A stretch of DNA of 64,000 nt. Origin: Paracoccaceae bacterium (GTDB lineage: Bacteria; Pseudomonadota; Alphaproteobacteria; Rhizobiales; Stappiaceae). Position numbers and translations under genes: made by a program. The DNA lies in the NCBI GenBank assembly GCA_013373445.1, contig JABXHV010000020.1, forward strand, positions 1 through 64,000. The letters run 5' to 3'. Below are positions 30,385 through 40,524 of this stretch, piece by piece (position 1 is the stretch's first letter; each line of letters opens with the position of its first letter). Under the pieces are notes generated by a model. The model searched no databases. It worked only from the letters and a program-made list of their open reading frames with translations, and was not told where the DNA came from.

Positions 30385-31188
30385 TTGATGACCGCGATTG
30401 CCGTTACAATTGCAGGATCGGATTCAGGTGGTGGTGCTGGAATTCAGGCTGATCTGAAATCGTTTTCCGCAAATGGTGTTTATGGCGCAAGTGTGCTTGC
30501 AGCCCTGACAGCTCAAAATACACTTGGTGTTACCGCGGTTCAGGATCTGCCTGTTGAGTTTATTCGCGCGCAGATGGACGCTGTCTATTCGGACCTTGCG
30601 GTTGGCGCGACCAAGATTGGTATGCTCTCGCGAACTGAAGTGATCCGAGCCGTCGCTGAGGGATTGAAGACTTATCACACAGGATCCGTCGTACTTGATC
30701 CGGTCATGGTTGCAGCGTCTGGAGATCCGCTTTTGGCGGACGAAGCTGTCTCGGCTTTGGTTGGCGACTTATTTCCGTTGGTTGACCTTGTCACTCCAAA
30801 CCTGCACGAGGCCGCTCGGATCTTGAACACGGACGTCGCCGTCAACAATCCCCAGATGGAACAGCAGGCACTTGCCATTCTGGCGCTCGGTGCAAAGGCT
30901 GTGTTGTTGAAGGGCGGCCATGGTGACGGGCAGGAGAGTTCTGATCTTTTGGCAAGGCCTGAAGGAATGATTTGGTATTCAGCGCCGCGTCATGACAGTC
31001 AAAACACCCATGGCACCGGCTGTACCTTGTCGTCTGCGATAGCAGCGCATCTGGCCAAGGGGGCAGACATGCGAGATGCAGTGCAAGTGGCAAAAACCTA
31101 CATCAGCGAGGCGATCGCAGCCGCTGATACGCTCGACATTGGGTCGGGCCATGGTCCTGTCCATCACTTTTATGCAATGTGGGACTAA
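30385..31188 (+). CDS. thiD: Hydroxymethylpyrimidine/phosphomethylpyrimidine kinase
   Basis: VTIAGSDSGGGAGIQADLKSFSANGVYGASVLAALTAQNTLGV; DPVMVAASGDPLL; NTHGTGCTLSSAIAAHLAKG. Confidence 0.96.
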   Translation: MMTAIAVTIAGSDSGGGAGIQADLKSFSANGVYGASVLAALTAQNTLGVTAVQDLPVEFIRAQMDAVYSDLAVGATKIGMLSRTEVIRAVAEGLKTYHTGSVVLDPVMVAASGDPLLADEAVSALVGDLFPLVDLVTPNLHEAARILNTDVAVNNPQMEQQALAILALGAKAVLLKGGHGDGQESSDLLARPEGMIWYSAPRHDSQNTHGTGCTLSSAIAAHLAKGADMRDAVQVAKTYISEAIAAADTLDIGSGHGPVHHFYAMWD

Positions 31189-31248
31189 GAAGGCATTTCT
31201 TGGCGGTTCTGATTGAAGCGACAAGAAAAGTTCTTGGGGTCGCTCGCT

Positions 31249-32028
31249 TTAGAAAGCGGCGGGATAGAGGCCACCGTCGAGCAGAATGTTTTGTCCCGTC
31301 AGATATCCTGCGTGCACAGAACAGAGGAATGCACAGGTCTGGCCAAACTCCTCTGCGGTGCCAAAACGACCAGCTGGAATTTCAGCTGCCTGTTCGGCGC
31401 GAACGTCTTCAAGAGGCTTGTTCGAGACCTTTGCCAGATAGTCCATTCCGCCGCTGAGGCGATCGGTATCGATCTTGCCCGGCAGGATATTGTTGATCGT
31501 CACGCCGTTACCAGCGACTTGGCGGCTCACACCGGCGAGGAAGGCGGTGAGACCCGCGCGGGCTCCAGAAGACAGGTCCAGTCCCTGTATTGGCATTTTG
31601 ACAGACATGGACGTCACGTTGACAATCCGACCGAAGCCACGTTCCTGCATTCCCGGCAGGACAGCCTGTATCAACTCAATTGGTGTCACCATGTTCTGAA
31701 CGACGCCCTGGACCATGGCGTCCCGATCGATCTCGGTATAATCCTTGCGGGGTGGGCCACCGTTGTTGTTTACGAGAATGTCAGGTTGTGGACAGGCTTT
31801 CAGGAGCTTTTCCTGTCCTTCTAAGGTCGAGACATCAGCGATTACAGCAGTCACCGTGACTTTGAAACGTTGTCTGATTTCGGCAGCTGTGGCTTCAAGG
31901 GCGGTTGCGTCTCGACCGTTGATAACAACATTGCATCCAGCCTCGGCCAGAGCCATGGCACAGCCCTTGCCGAGTCCGCGACTAGAGGCACAAACGATTG
32001 CATTTTTGCCGGAAATTCCGAGGTCCAT
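31249..32028 (-). CDS. SDR family oxidoreductase
   Basis: MDLGISGKNAIVCASSRGLGKGCAMALAEAGCNVVINGRD; NNNGGPP; LTAFLAGVSRQVAGNGVTINNILPGKIDTDR. Confidence 0.92.
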   Translation of the reverse strand: MDLGISGKNAIVCASSRGLGKGCAMALAEAGCNVVINGRDATALEATAAEIRQRFKVTVTAVIADVSTLEGQEKLLKACPQPDILVNNNGGPPRKDYTEIDRDAMVQGVVQNMVTPIELIQAVLPGMQERGFGRIVNVTSMSVKMPIQGLDLSSGARAGLTAFLAGVSRQVAGNGVTINNILPGKIDTDRLSGGMDYLAKVSNKPLEDVRAEQAAEIPAGRFGTAEEFGQTCAFLCSVHAGYLTGQNILLDGGLYPAAF

Positions 32029-32273
32029 AGTGTTTATCTCCAGATGGTAAACGCTGGAACAAAGCGTTTCTTGACGGCAGGGCGCCGTTCCGTAAATAGA
32101 AATTTAGCCAGCACTTTCAAGTATTTGTTTAAACGTATGAGCAAGCCGTGCCCTTGCTAGCATGGCGCGGAATGATCGATCGACCTTTTGTGGCTGTCCA
32201 GTGTCATAATAGTGAAAAATGAATCGCGTTTAAGACACTCCAAGTTGCAAGCAATGCACTGTGGAGAAGCGCA

Positions 32274-33074
32274 ATGGCGCAGGATGTTGAAGCAAAACAT
32301 TATCGAGCTCTGTTCATTTCTGATGTTCATCTTGGAACACGAGGTTGTCAGGCCGATCTGCTGCTTGATTTTCTGAAAACCAATGACGCCGAAACAGTCT
32401 ATCTGGTTGGTGATATCGTCGACGGATGGCGTTTGAAGCGCTCCTGGTTCTGGCCACAGGCCCATAATGATGTCGTGCAGAAGATCCTGCGCAAGGGCCG
32501 CAAAGGTGCTCGTATTGTCTACGTGCCGGGAAACCATGACGAATTTCTCAGAGGCTTTCTTGGCGCGCATTTCGGCGGCGTAGAGGTTGTCGACAGCATC
32601 ATCCATGAAAGCGCTACTGGCCGCAAATACCTGGTCATCCATGGTGATCAGTTTGATGTTGTGATCCGGCATGCCAAGTGGTTGGCTTTCTTCGGAGACA
32701 AGGCCTACACGCTGGCATTGAATTTGAACACTGTCCTGAATTTGCTGCGCAGAAAGCTTGGTTTGACCTACTGGTCCTTGTCCGCATGGGCAAAGCTCAA
32801 GGTCAAGAATGCAGTCAGCTTTATTGGCCGCTTCGAAGATGCCCTGTCTGACGAGGCCCGCCGTCAGGGTGTTGACGGTGTTATCTGCGGTCACATTCAT
32901 CACGCTGCTGACCGTGATGTGAACGGCATCCACTACATCAATACCGGTGACTGGGTTGAGAGTTGCACAGTCGTTGCGGAAAAACATGATGGTACGTTCG
33001 AGGTGATCAAATGGATCCAGCCGCAGACAGCCAACGTCAAGGTTCCGAACGGGGAACAGCCGGTCGCAGCATGA
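32274..33074 (+). CDS. UDP-2,3-diacylglucosamine diphosphatase-like metallophosphoesterase
   Basis: FISDVHLGTRGCQADLLLDFLK, LVGDIVDGWRLKR, YVPGNHDE, CGHIHHAADRDVNGIHYINTGDWVESC. Confidence 0.9.
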   Translation: MAQDVEAKHYRALFISDVHLGTRGCQADLLLDFLKTNDAETVYLVGDIVDGWRLKRSWFWPQAHNDVVQKILRKGRKGARIVYVPGNHDEFLRGFLGAHFGGVEVVDSIIHESATGRKYLVIHGDQFDVVIRHAKWLAFFGDKAYTLALNLNTVLNLLRRKLGLTYWSLSAWAKLKVKNAVSFIGRFEDALSDEARRQGVDGVICGHIHHAADRDVNGIHYINTGDWVESCTVVAEKHDGTFEVIKWIQPQTANVKVPNGEQPVAA

Positions 33075-34084
33075 GCTCAGTCCTTATCGTGACGGATGCC
33101 TGGCATCCGCAAATCAACGGTGTGGTGCGCTCGATAGAACGCACTGCCACCGAGCTCACCAAGCTTGGCGTTCGTGTTGAATTTCTGACACCGTTGGAGT
33201 TCAAGACACTTCCGTGCCCGACTTATCCGGAAATACGGTTGTCACTTGCGCATCGTGGCATGGTCGCCCGGCGCATTGAGAAATACAACTGCGAGCACCT
33301 GCATATTTCGACCGAGGGGCCTCTCGGATTGATGTCCGCTTCGATCGCGCGCAAACGCGGTTTGCCGTTCACAACGAGTTATCACACACGGTTTCCCGAA
33401 TATGTCTCAGCACGTTTGCCGATCCCGCTTTCCTGGTCTTATCGATGGCTCCGCAACTTCCACAATTCAGGGAAGGGCTGCATGGTCGCGACCCGAACGC
33501 TTGAAAATGATTTGCGAGAGCGCGGTTTCACCAACCTGCAGCGCTGGTCCCGTGGTGTCGATGAAGCGCAGTTCCGGCCTTATGAGGGGTCAGTCCTGCC
33601 CGATCATCTTCCGCGTCCCTATTTTATGAATGTTGGCCGTGTTGCCGTTGAGAAGAACATCGAAGCTTTTCTGGAACTTGATCTCCCTGGAACAAAGATT
33701 GTCGTTGGCGATGGTCCTCAGCTGGAAACCCTTCGCAAGAAATATTCTGATGCCTATTTCACCGGGGCCAAGATCGGCGATGAACTCGCGCAATATTATG
33801 CCTCAGCGGATGTGTTCGTCTTTCCTTCGTTGACGGATACATTCGGTAACGTACTGCTTGAGGCCTTGGCGTGCGGGGTTCCTGTTGCGGCGTTCCCCGT
33901 GATGGGTCCGCTTGATGTGATCGGCGAAACAGGTGCAGGCGTGTTATCTGAAGATCTTCGAGCTGCTGCCTTGTCGGCTATTGATATTCCGCGTGAGCAT
34001 TGTCGCAAGGTTGCCCTGAATTACACCTGGGCTGCCAGTGCTCAACAGTTCCTTCAAAATGCCGAGGCTGCGCACGCGGCCTAA
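33071..34084 (+). CDS. GT4-type glycosyltransferase family 1 protein
   Basis: MSSVLIVTDAWHPQINGVVRSIERTATEL; DVFVFPSLTDTFGNVLLEALACGVPVAAFPVMGPLDVI; ATGA overlap with the upstream CDS. Confidence 0.92.
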   Translation: MSSVLIVTDAWHPQINGVVRSIERTATELTKLGVRVEFLTPLEFKTLPCPTYPEIRLSLAHRGMVARRIEKYNCEHLHISTEGPLGLMSASIARKRGLPFTTSYHTRFPEYVSARLPIPLSWSYRWLRNFHNSGKGCMVATRTLENDLRERGFTNLQRWSRGVDEAQFRPYEGSVLPDHLPRPYFMNVGRVAVEKNIEAFLELDLPGTKIVVGDGPQLETLRKKYSDAYFTGAKIGDELAQYYASADVFVFPSLTDTFGNVLLEALACGVPVAAFPVMGPLDVIGETGAGVLSEDLRAAALSAIDIPREHCRKVALNYTWAASAQQFLQNAEAAHAA

Positions 34085-34326
34085 GTGTCAGTTGAAGGTC
34101 GCGTTTGAAACGGCATTGCGACCGATGCCGGACTGGGGGCTCTATCCTACTCGTAACGCAACACTTTTAAGGCTCCATTGTTCATTGTCACAGTGACAAA
34201 CAAACAGTTGCCCGGGCCTTTTTCTCCGGCTACCTCTAGGATCAAAGGCCGGTTTTCGGCCGTTCTATACTAATGTGCCCGGCCGGTAATCTCGAGCCCT
34301 GGGTGCGAACAACCGGGGCAATCTGG

Positions 34327-35307
34327 ATGGCGTACAAGCTTTCGAAAAGCGATATTGAAGCAGCGCGGAAACGCATCATGGGGCAGGCCGTGGTCACGCC
34401 GTTGTTGCGCTTTCCTGTCCTTGATGAGGCAACCGGCGGAACCATCTTGGTGAAGCCTGAATGTTTGCAAAGAACCGGGTCGTTCAAGTTTCGCGGTGCC
34501 TTCAACCGTTTGATGATGATCCCTGCCGAGGAGCGAGCGAGCGGCGTTGTTGCTTGTTCCTCGGGCAATCATGCGCAAGGCGTTGCTGAATCTGCCCGTA
34601 TTCTCGGAGTCAGTGCGACCATAGTGATGCCTTCCGATGCACCGAAAATCAAACTCCAGCGTACCCGTGATCTTGGTGCAGAGGTGATTACCTACGACAG
34701 GTTTGGTGAAGACCGGGTCGCGATTGCCATGGAAATTTGTGATCGGACGGGAGCGACGTTCGTTCATCCCTTTGATGATGCGGGCGTGATTGCCGGGCAG
34801 GGGACGATCGGACTTGAAATTGCGGAGCAGGCGCGTGCACTTGGCTTCGATAGTCTTGATGCAGCGATCGTTTGCACAGGAGGTGGCGGAATCTCGAGCG
34901 GCATTGCGCTGGGGCTCCTCGATGAAATCTCCGGGTGCCAGTTTCATACGGTCGAGCCGGCTGATTTCAATGACTATGCTCGTTCTCTTGCCGCAGGAGA
35001 GAGGCTTGCCAATGAGCAGGCAAAACCGTCGATTATGGATGCAATCTTGACGGAATCCCCGGGTGAAATCAGCTTTTCTATTTTGAAAGATCGGGCGTCT
35101 GAAGGCCTTGTGGTGAGTGACGAGGAAGCGCTGAGGGCGGTCGCTTTCGCGTTTAGGGAGCTGAAACTGGTCGTTGAACCTGGAGGTGCCGCAGCGTTGG
35201 CTGCGGTTTTGGCTGGCAAGATTAAGTTGAAGGGGCGTGTTGTTGCTATCGTCCTGACCGGAGGAAATATCGACTTTGAGATCTTGCAACGCGCTCTGGA
35301 GCAGTAA
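34327..35307 (+). CDS. Threonine/serine dehydratase-like PLP enzyme
   Basis: LVKPECLQRTGSFKFRGAFNRLMM, SSGNHAQGVAESARILGVSATIVMP, CTGGGGISSGIALG, EPGGAAALAAVLAGK. Confidence 0.9.
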   Translation: MAYKLSKSDIEAARKRIMGQAVVTPLLRFPVLDEATGGTILVKPECLQRTGSFKFRGAFNRLMMIPAEERASGVVACSSGNHAQGVAESARILGVSATIVMPSDAPKIKLQRTRDLGAEVITYDRFGEDRVAIAMEICDRTGATFVHPFDDAGVIAGQGTIGLEIAEQARALGFDSLDAAIVCTGGGGISSGIALGLLDEISGCQFHTVEPADFNDYARSLAAGERLANEQAKPSIMDAILTESPGEISFSILKDRASEGLVVSDEEALRAVAFAFRELKLVVEPGGAAALAAVLAGKIKLKGRVVAIVLTGGNIDFEILQRALEQ

Positions 35308-35500
35308 CCAGGTTGTAATTTGCTTCGTTACGTCGATGGAAATTTGAAATTTTGTGTTTTCGGTCTAAGTGTTTGCGGCGTCCAGAAAATTCTAATGCGT
35401 TAACAGTTTCTATGCTTCTTACGAATATCTAATGGGATACATCGATTCGACTTCTTTTACATGAAGTCAGAATTCAAATTTAAGTATCCTGGATATTATA

Positions 35501-36832
35501 ATGGCGAGTGAAACGCTTGGGGCACGTAAGTCCTTTTTGAAAATTTCAGATACTGACCTCTCGGTGGCTGTAGACATATGGCCGCGCATTCAAGACAAGC
35601 TGCCAAAAATACTTGATGGCTTCTACGCTCATGTTCGTACGATTCCGCATTTGGCGAAATTGGTCACAGGGCGTGAAGACATGCTTGTCAAAGCGCAGAT
35701 AAAACACTGGCACGTCTTGTTCACCGATGGTCTGAGTGACACCTACTATGACAACGCTATACGCATAGGTCAGGCGCACGTACGTATCGAGTTGGACCCG
35801 ACCTGGTATGTGGGTGCTTATTCGTACCTGATGCATGAACTTGCCGAACTCATCCATGAATCACATCCACTTGCGCGCAAAAAAGCAGCGCGAGAGATCA
35901 GTGTTGTGAACAAATTGATCATGCTGGATATGGATTTGGCGATCTCCACCTATCACGACCAGATCGTTCAAGAGGGCAAGGCACGTGAAGACCGTATTCG
36001 TGACGCTGTTGCTGACTTTGATACGCTCCTGAACACCACCGTCGATGCATTGGGAAGTGCATCAGGTGAGCTGGAAGGCGTCTCTGCAAAGTTGAGCGAT
36101 GTAACGGGTCAGGTTAGCGACAGAATCTCTGACATGGATGAGCGTTGCGGTGAAACGGAGCTGAGCGTTAATTCCAGTGCAGAAGCAACTGAGCAAATGC
36201 GTGCGGCTATTTCGGAAATCAGCCAACAGGCAGAGCAGTCGCGATCAGTCGCCGCAGATGCCGTCACTGGCGCCGAGAAAACCAATCAGTCGATGCGTGA
36301 ACTTGCGACGGCTGCGGATATGGTTGGTTCGGTCATTCAATTGATTTCCGATATCGCTGCGCAGACAAACCTGCTTGCTCTCAACGCGACCATTGAAGCG
36401 GCGCGCGCTGGTGAAATGGGTAAGGGTTTCGCAGTGGTTGCGTCCGAAGTGAAGGAGCTTGCTGGGCAAACGACCAAGGCTACGGAAGAAATCACGGAGC
36501 AGATTGCCAATATCCAGCGTGCTACACGGCAGTCTGCGGACGATATCGAAGGCATCAGCGAAACGATCAACAGAGTTGCATCGATTTCTGCTGCCATTGC
36601 ATCAGCGGTCGAGGAACAAACAGCTGCAACTGGCGAGATCTCAACTAGCGTTCAGACCGCAGCGAGAAGCACGGGCGTGCTCTCTGAAGGGATCGTGTCT
36701 GTACGCGAGACAATGTCTACTGCTGAAGATTCTGTCTCGATGGTTGCCTCGATGGCACAAGATGTAAAGTGCCAAGCGAACAGCATCGTTTCCGAGGCTG
36801 AGGTCTTCTTCAAGAAGGTTATGGCCAGCTAA
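35501..36832 (+). CDS. Globin-coupled sensor methyl-accepting chemotaxis protein (HemAT-like, soluble)
   Basis: N-terminal protoglobin-like [56 protein letters not shown] hairpin [37 protein letters not shown]; no TM segment. Confidence 0.92.
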   Translation: MASETLGARKSFLKISDTDLSVAVDIWPRIQDKLPKILDGFYAHVRTIPHLAKLVTGREDMLVKAQIKHWHVLFTDGLSDTYYDNAIRIGQAHVRIELDPTWYVGAYSYLMHELAELIHESHPLARKKAAREISVVNKLIMLDMDLAISTYHDQIVQEGKAREDRIRDAVADFDTLLNTTVDALGSASGELEGVSAKLSDVTGQVSDRISDMDERCGETELSVNSSAEATEQMRAAISEISQQAEQSRSVAADAVTGAEKTNQSMRELATAADMVGSVIQLISDIAAQTNLLALNATIEAARAGEMGKGFAVVASEVKELAGQTTKATEEITEQIANIQRATRQSADDIEGISETINRVASISAAIASAVEEQTAATGEISTSVQTAARSTGVLSEGIVSVRETMSTAEDSVSMVASMAQDVKCQANSIVSEAEVFFKKVMAS

Positions 36833-36853
36833 GGGTCTTCTCTATCTGAAAAC

Positions 36854-36887
36854 AAAAAAAGGCGCTCAGGAATGAGCGCCTTTTTTA
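36854..36887. terminator. Bidirectional Rho-independent terminator
   Basis: AAAAAAAGGCGCTCA-GGAA-TGAGCGCCTTTTTT between convergent genes. Confidence 0.9.
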
Positions 36888-36908
36888 TTTGATCTTTTTC
36901 GATCTGAT

Positions 36909-38243
36909 TTAGTTGAAGAGTGCCTGACGCTCTGCTTCTGTCATGGATTCCATCGGGTCTTCTGCATCATCGGATTCAGCCTGTTCCCAAGCAACGTCTG
37001 CAGAGGCTTCTTCAATCTCGGCATCGAACATCTGTTCGATCGCGGTGGTGTCAAGTTCAACACTCGCGTCATCTTCCTCGAACTGGATGCTGTTCTCGGC
37101 GGTATCGAGATCTTCAATGACAGGTTCTACTTCTGGCTCGCCTTCTCCGATGGTCTCGAATGAGATTTCTTCTTCAGCAAGTGCAACGGCGACTTCTTCT
37201 TCGGGTGCGTCAGCTTCTGGTTCAGCGACTTCAGTTTCTACCTCGTCCGCCGCCTCAACCTCGTCTTCGCTGTCGTCGTCAGCTGCCGGAGCGTCGAACA
37301 TCGCGTCGATGTCATCTGCTGCCATTGGTTCCTGTGACGCCTCATCTGACATGATCGCATCGATGTCTGCTTCATCGGCAACGGTGTCTGTCTCGATCTT
37401 GTCAAAGGAGATTTCGTCGGCCGACAGGCCCTCGTCTTCATCTGTATCAGCGCTGGCAAAAAGGTCGTCGACGTTGCCTTGGCTGACGCCTTCGCCTTCC
37501 AGCTGAGGGCCATTGAGCAGATGTGCGTCGGGACGAGTGTCGACCGGCGCATCCATATCCTCTACTTCAACCTCCGCAAGACCCCAGATGTTGATCATGG
37601 TGTTGATGCGGCTTTCCAGGTAACGCAGAACATGGACCACCTTCGTGGTGCGCTGTCCGGTCAGATCCTGGAACGAGCAGGCCATGAAGATCTCGGTCGC
37701 CATGGCGTCAATCTCGTCACAGGATTCTTCGGCTGCGCCTGCTTCACGCAAGTTCCAGGCGATTTCCTGAATTTTTTCCGCAGACTCCAGGATCGTTGAC
37801 GTTGCACCCTCGGTCTGGGTGACAATGGCATCCAGTTCGTGGGAGGCGTCGACAAACCGGTTGGGTGCGTCGTTTTCGGCCTTGATGTTGGCAATCTCTT
37901 TTTTGGTGCGCTCGATGGCTTCATGCATTTCTGCAATATCTAGCCGGATCGCATCCATATTGGGAGCTTTGCCCTCGCGACTCATACCTTTTTCAAGGCG
38001 CTTGATCGCGGCCAAAATTTCTTGTGTTTCTGGCGTTTTATGACGGGTGAGGTATTCTTTCAGAAACTTCCTGCCGCGCTCTGATTCCATCAGAGTTTGT
38101 TCAAGTGTCTGATACTCTGCCTCCCCGATGGGGGTCTCTACGCTTTGTGCTTCAGCATTTTGCATATGTGCGACTGTCTCGGCTTGCCAAGTGATCATAA
38201 GAGGCCGTATCTCAGACGACGTCACGGGAAGCCTACAGTTCAA
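36909..38243 (-). CDS. cheZ: CheZ-like chemotaxis protein phosphatase with long acidic C-terminal tail
   Basis: CSFQDLTGQRTTKVVHVLRYLESRINTMINIWG resembles the CheZ catalytic motif; acidic repeat tail follows. Start uncertain (38243, 38198 or 38165). Confidence 0.75.
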   Translation of the reverse strand: MNCRLPVTSSEIRPLMITWQAETVAHMQNAEAQSVETPIGEAEYQTLEQTLMESERGRKFLKEYLTRHKTPETQEILAAIKRLEKGMSREGKAPNMDAIRLDIAEMHEAIERTKKEIANIKAENDAPNRFVDASHELDAIVTQTEGATSTILESAEKIQEIAWNLREAGAAEESCDEIDAMATEIFMACSFQDLTGQRTTKVVHVLRYLESRINTMINIWGLAEVEVEDMDAPVDTRPDAHLLNGPQLEGEGVSQGNVDDLFASADTDEDEGLSADEISFDKIETDTVADEADIDAIMSDEASQEPMAADDIDAMFDAPAADDDSEDEVEAADEVETEVAEPEADAPEEEVAVALAEEEISFETIGEGEPEVEPVIEDLDTAENSIQFEEDDASVELDTTAIEQMFDAEIEEASADVAWEQAESDDAEDPMESMTEAERQALFN

Positions 38244-38274
38244 ATAGTTAATATCTCTTTATAATGGAATTGAG

Positions 38275-39459
38275 TTGTTTATGCATAAATCGACTACGTT
38301 AGGCTTGGGCGTAAGTGGCTTGTTTGCAACTCACTTTTTTGGATTTGGTTTCTACCTGCCGTATTTTCCGTTTATCTTGGAAAGTGGCGGACTTTCCGTA
38401 ACGCAAGTTGGCGTTGTTCTTGGTGCGTCTACGATTGCGCGCATTATAGCCAATCCTTTGATGACGGCTTTATCTGATCATGCCGGTCGTCGGCGGCTTT
38501 CCATCTTCATCTATTCTGTAATAGGCAGTTTGTTTGTTGTGCTGTTTGCGCTTACCGACGGGTATTGGGCAGCGCTTCTGACTGTCTCCGGACTTTTGAT
38601 CTTCTGGTCGCCTATCGTGCCATTGAGTGACGCCTACGCAATCAGCGCCTCGCGTACCCATGCGCTTGATTATGGAAAGATGCGGCTTTGGGGCTCGCTT
38701 GGCTTTATCGCAGCCAATCTGCTTGGTGGCTGGATTATTGGCAGTCATGGGACCGTGCCGCTGCTCGTGATGTTGGGCCTTGGTGTTTTATCGACAGGCC
38801 TGGTTGCGGTGATTTTGCCGCCGCAAGGTCCGAAGGGTGAGGAGCCTGTGCTCGCCGGCAAGGATCAGAAGCCGCACTTTCTTGCGGAGCCCAAGTTTCT
38901 CATAATTCTTATCGTTATCGGCATGCTACAGGGTGGTCATGCCGCTTACTATGGATTTGCAACGCTGTATTGGAGCGCAGCAGGACTGTCTCAGTTCTAT
39001 ATTGGTATCCTATGGGCAATTGGTGTGGCAGCGGAGGTCGCCTTGTTCATGTTCGCCCGGAGATTGCAGTTACGCATGGGCCCACAAGTTTTCCTCCTTG
39101 TTGCTGCTTTGTCAGGTGCACTGCGCTGGACCTTGTTCCCGCTAGCAGACGGTCCAGTCGCAGCGATTGCGATTCAGTGTCTGCATTGTCTGACTTTTGC
39201 CGCCGGGCATTTGGGGGCAGTCGCTTACATTTCCAGGATTGTTCCAGAGAAATGGTCGGCGACCGGTCAAGGCTTCATGGCAGCGTCAAACGGTATTCAA
39301 CTTGCCATTGGAATGGCTATTTGCGGGCCTCTGTTTGCCATGGACGCTCGCTATCCCTTCTGGCTGATGGCAGCCACTTGTACCGTTGCAAGCATAGCCT
39401 TGCTCGCTCTTTGGCCAATGATGAGGGACAAATTGGCACAGCATGCTGTCGTAACTTAA
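38275..39459 (+). CDS. MFS transporter (HcaT/LacY-like)
   Basis: About twelve hydrophobic helices; FFGFGFYLPYFPFILESGGLSVTQVGVVLGASTIARIIANPLMTALSDHAGRRRLSI. Confidence 0.88.
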   Translation: MFMHKSTTLGLGVSGLFATHFFGFGFYLPYFPFILESGGLSVTQVGVVLGASTIARIIANPLMTALSDHAGRRRLSIFIYSVIGSLFVVLFALTDGYWAALLTVSGLLIFWSPIVPLSDAYAISASRTHALDYGKMRLWGSLGFIAANLLGGWIIGSHGTVPLLVMLGLGVLSTGLVAVILPPQGPKGEEPVLAGKDQKPHFLAEPKFLIILIVIGMLQGGHAAYYGFATLYWSAAGLSQFYIGILWAIGVAAEVALFMFARRLQLRMGPQVFLLVAALSGALRWTLFPLADGPVAAIAIQCLHCLTFAAGHLGAVAYISRIVPEKWSATGQGFMAASNGIQLAIGMAICGPLFAMDARYPFWLMAATCTVASIALLALWPMMRDKLAQHAVVT

Positions 39460-39482
39460 TGCCTTGAGCGGTGGATACAAAA

Positions 39483-39513
39483 ACGGCCGGAGCCTTTTGG
39501 GGCATCCGGCCGT
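39483..39513. terminator. Hairpin between convergent MFS and dgcA genes
   Basis: ACGGCCGGA-GCCTTTTGGGGCA-TCCGGCCGT. Confidence 0.7.
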
Positions 39514-39537
39514 CTTCTTACCAGGTCTTGTCCGGTG

Positions 39538-40524
39538 CTACCCCCAAAGTGCAGGGGAGGCCGGAAACATGATGCTGCCGTCATATCGAATCGGGTTGTC
39601 CCGATCTTCGGCGAGCAGCAGCGGTGCGTCCAGATCGACGAAGTCAGCTGCCTGTGCGATCAGCATGGCTGGTGCCATCGCCAATGATGTTCCGAGCATG
39701 CAGCCGACAAACAACTGGAAATCCAGTTTCTTGGCTTCATCTGCCAGTGCAATCAGTTCGGTAAGACCACCGGCCTTGTCGAGTTTCATGTTGATGGCAT
39801 CATAGCGTTTACGCAGAACCGGTAGGTCTTTGCGCGTGTGCAAGCTCTCATCCGCACAACATACAACCGGTCGGTCGATTTCGCCCAGCAGTTCATCCTT
39901 GCCGGCGGGAAGTGGCTGTTCGATCAAAGCAACATCTGCTGCCTGACATGCTGCCATGTTTTCTTCAAAACAGCTCTCATCCCAGGCCTCGTTGGCATCG
40001 ACCATGAGGCGAGAATGAGGCGCGTTGCTGCGTACAGCTGCAATGCGTTCCGCGTCGCCTTGACCTGCCAGTTTGACCTTCAATAGGGGACGGCTCGCCG
40101 CTTCAGCAGCTGCCTTTGCCATTTTCTCTGGCGTGTCGACGCTGAGCGTATAGGCCGTAGTGACTTCCTTGAGCGGAGCAAAGCCTGCGAGTTCGGCAAC
40201 GGTCTTGCCTGACTGTTTTGCTTCGAGGTCCCAAAGCGCGCAATCGATTGCGTTTCGTGCAGCGCCCGCAGCAACGACGTTTTGAAGCTCTTCACGCGAC
40301 ATGCCGCCGGCCAACGCGCTTTCAACAGCACGGATCTGAGCGGTGACGCTGTCCAAGCTTTCATTGTAGCGCGCGTAAGGAACGCATTCTCCGCGGCCTG
40401 TCACCCCGCCGTCGCTGATGGAGACCATCAAGACTTCGGCGTGTGTGCGCCGTCCACGGGAGATGGCGAAGCCTTCTCCCGCTATTTTGAAGCGTTCAGT
40501 CTCAATTGAGATCTGACGGGTCAT
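39538..40524 (-). CDS. dgcA: Enolase-superfamily racemase/epimerase; DgcA-type N-acetyl-D-glutamate racemase by context
   Basis: KVKLAGQGDAERIAAVRSNAPHSRLMVDANEAWDE, IEQPLPAGKDELL, CADESLHTRKDL, INMKLDKAGGLTEL; adjacent to a DUF1611 gene. Confidence 0.82.
   Translation of the reverse strand: MTRQISIETERFKIAGEGFAISRGRRTHAEVLMVSISDGGVTGRGECVPYARYNESLDSVTAQIRAVESALAGGMSREELQNVVAAGAARNAIDCALWDLEAKQSGKTVAELAGFAPLKEVTTAYTLSVDTPEKMAKAAAEAASRPLLKVKLAGQGDAERIAAVRSNAPHSRLMVDANEAWDESCFEENMAACQAADVALIEQPLPAGKDELLGEIDRPVVCCADESLHTRKDLPVLRKRYDAINMKLDKAGGLTELIALADEAKKLDFQLFVGCMLGTSLAMAPAMLIAQAADFVDLDAPLLLAEDRDNPIRYDGSIMFPASPALWG

Noticed and set aside
34270-35289. 339-aa antisense ORF opposite the threonine dehydratase-like gene
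   Set aside because: Shadow ORF over a well-supported PLP enzyme; composition not protein-like.
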